Source: Verrucomicrobiales bacterium | Lineage (GTDB): Bacteria; Verrucomicrobiota; Verrucomicrobiia; Verrucomicrobiales; SLCJ01 | DNA length: 14,596 nt | Direction: 5' to 3' | Assembly: GCA_007125835.1 (NCBI GenBank) | Contig: SLCJ01000152.1 | Span: 1-14,596 of the forward strand | Part shown: positions 13,487-14,596 of the stretch, piece by piece | Position numbering within the stretch: position 1 is the stretch's first letter | Layout: every line of letters begins with the position of its first letter | The notes under the pieces: model-generated | The model's input: the letters and a program-made list of their open reading frames with translations, nothing else | Told to the model about the DNA's origin: nothing | Database searches by the model: none | Translations under genes and position numbers: made by a program

Positions 13487-14590
13487 CTACACCTCGGCAC
13501 CCCGCCGCATCCCCGCCCCCCAAAACCACTGCTGGCCCGCAGCCCGCGCCGCCGCCGCCAGGCTCGCCGCGCTGCCTGCCACCCGCCAATAAAGCTGCCC
13601 ATACCCGCTCATCACCCGCTCCCATTCCTCCACCTCCACACGCATCCCTTCCAGCACAGGCAAAGCCTCAGCCCCCAACGCCCCCTTCTTATCCCCCCGC
13701 ACACACCGCCCCGAGGCCTCGACCAGTTTCAAATACTCCTCCTCCCCCATCTTCCACGCCAGATTCTCTCCCTGCCGCACCTGCCGCTTGCCTTCCACCA
13801 TCTCCACCACCCGACACACCCCACCCAACCGCACCTTCTCTATCGAAGTCAGCCACTCATCCCGAACGCTCGCCTCACGCGCCGCCTCCAACTCCTCACG
13901 CTGCTTCTCATTGGGCCGTCGCGGTGCTTTCGCCACCTTCTCCCGCCCCACACGCGCACACACCCGATCCTGCGCGCTGGTGAAATCACTCTCCGCCAGG
14001 CCCTCAGCAATCCCCGCCCGCACCGGATTCAAGTCTACGTAAACCATGCACGCCAACAAGGCCTGCGCGTCCTCAATGCGCTGACACCGAAACCGCCCCT
14101 CCCAAAACCGCCCCTTGCAGTCGTCCTCCTTGTTCGCCCGACGCGCGATCTTCTCATTCAAACAACGCATCAACCAGCTCACACTGGCCAGCCGACCACG
14201 CCACTTTTCCACCACCTCCGTATTCCCCGCCTGTCGCGCAAGCTCCTCACCTTCAGGTAGCACCGGCGACCCGTCCTCGTCCCGCATCTCCGGAAAAATC
14301 GACCGCCACCGCAGCACCACCTCCTCCGCGCTCCAATCCCCCGCCCGCTCCGCATCGGTCCGCAGCACCACATGCAGGTGATTGCTCATCACTGCGTAAG
14401 CATACACATCCACCGCAAATTGCTCGCTCAACTCCCGCAAACGCTCCCTCACCCACCCCCGCCGATGCTCGTAGCTGCGACCCGAATACGCATCCTCACC
14501 GCACAAAAACGCCCGCCGCACACAGCGGCTCACGCAGTGAAACACCTGCGGAACTGACTCATCAACAATGACTTTGCGGGCTTGCGGCAT
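13487..14590 (-). CDS. IS200-like / REP-associated (RAYT-type) transposase
   Basis: This 367-residue protein belongs to the Y1/HUH transposase group. It carries YAVMSNHLHVVLRTD (residues 65-79) with the metal-binding HUH pair His71/His73. It also has the family core CLNEKIARRANKEDDCKGRF, then WEGRF, and MVYVDLNPVRAGIAEGL. RAYT proteins cut and join single-stranded DNA at REP palindromes and are usually chromosomal single-copy genes rather than self-mobile insertion sequences. At 367 residues it is longer than compact TnpA (about 150) or RAYTs (about 165-250); the C-terminal third is a charged, coiled-coil-like extension of unknown function. In many RAYTs a Tyr sits in the L-x-x-x-Y-A-R segment before the GRFWEGRF motif; here that position is Ile, so catalytic competence is uncertain. 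The ATG at 14588-14590 is the first Met, only 6 bp from the window edge, so upstream signals and flanking repeats cannot be judged. Confidence 0.85.
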   Translation of the reverse strand: MPQARKVIVDESVPQVFHCVSRCVRRAFLCGEDAYSGRSYEHRRGWVRERLRELSEQFAVDVYAYAVMSNHLHVVLRTDAERAGDWSAEEVVLRWRSIFPEMRDEDGSPVLPEGEELARQAGNTEVVEKWRGRLASVSWLMRCLNEKIARRANKEDDCKGRFWEGRFRCQRIEDAQALLACMVYVDLNPVRAGIAEGLAESDFTSAQDRVCARVGREKVAKAPRRPNEKQREELEAAREASVRDEWLTSIEKVRLGGVCRVVEMVEGKRQVRQGENLAWKMGEEEYLKLVEASGRCVRGDKKGALGAEALPVLEGMRVEVEEWERVMSGYGQLYWRVAGSAASLAAAARAAGQQWFWGAGMRRGAEV

Positions 14591-14596
14591 GGTAGA

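Noticed and set aside
13442..14260. 272-codon plus-strand frame opposite the transposase
   Set aside because: It is Pro/His/Leu-rich shadow sequence; the minus strand carries the HUH motif and family core.

Overview
The window is a high-GC bacterial chromosome segment. Its gene set suggests a PVC-group bacterium, most likely Verrucomicrobiota: a YdjY-domain protein paired with an exported terpene-cyclase-like toroid protein, a ferredoxin-fused EtfA, and a long REP-associated-type transposase with a 'YVDLNPVRAG' core. Shine-Dalgarno sites are mostly weak; etfB is the exception. The taxonomic placement is an inference from gene content, not from a marker gene.

The most important item lies at the left edge. 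Read through two in-frame UGA codons, 18..578 encodes a continuous 186-residue exported protein. It has a signal peptide followed by two tandem heavy-metal-associated (HMA)-like domains. Each UGA falls where HMA domains carry the first Cys of GMxCxxC. Each UGA is followed, 19 and 21 nt later, by the apical loop of a hairpin with the position and GU-containing loop expected of a bacterial SECIS element. The protein contains no Cys. The best reading is a two-selenocysteine, periplasmic, HMA-type metal-binding selenoprotein that ordinary gene calling would break into pieces or miss. A strong intrinsic terminator closes it. Convergent to it is a class I pyridine nucleotide-disulfide oxidoreductase (661..2070, minus strand).

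Middle left: a tRNA-Met(CAT) with a plausible promoter; then a translationally coupled pair, a YdjY-domain exported protein (2578..3576) and a prenyltransferase/squalene-cyclase-repeat exported protein (3573..4766); then a dCMP-deaminase-family enzyme (4861..5325) and a SurA/PpiC-type periplasmic chaperone-isomerase (5363..6343). Convergent to these, on the minus strand, is a two-gene unit: a META-domain lipoprotein (7091..7684) coupled to a phosphoglycolate-phosphatase-like HAD hydrolase (6330..7094).

Middle right: a compact minus-strand electron-transfer operon, etfB (10632..11429), ferredoxin-fused etfA (9436..10635) and ETF:quinone oxidoreductase (7780..9420). It should carry electrons from acyl-CoA or related dehydrogenases to membrane quinone. 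Upstream lies a CCCTAGGG-type palindrome. Divergent from it is an exported protein of unknown function (11612..12592).

Right end: about 890 bp without a convincing gene, containing small repeats and palindromes, followed by a minus-strand IS200-like/RAYT-family transposase (13487..14590). No CRISPR array, rRNA or prophage was seen.
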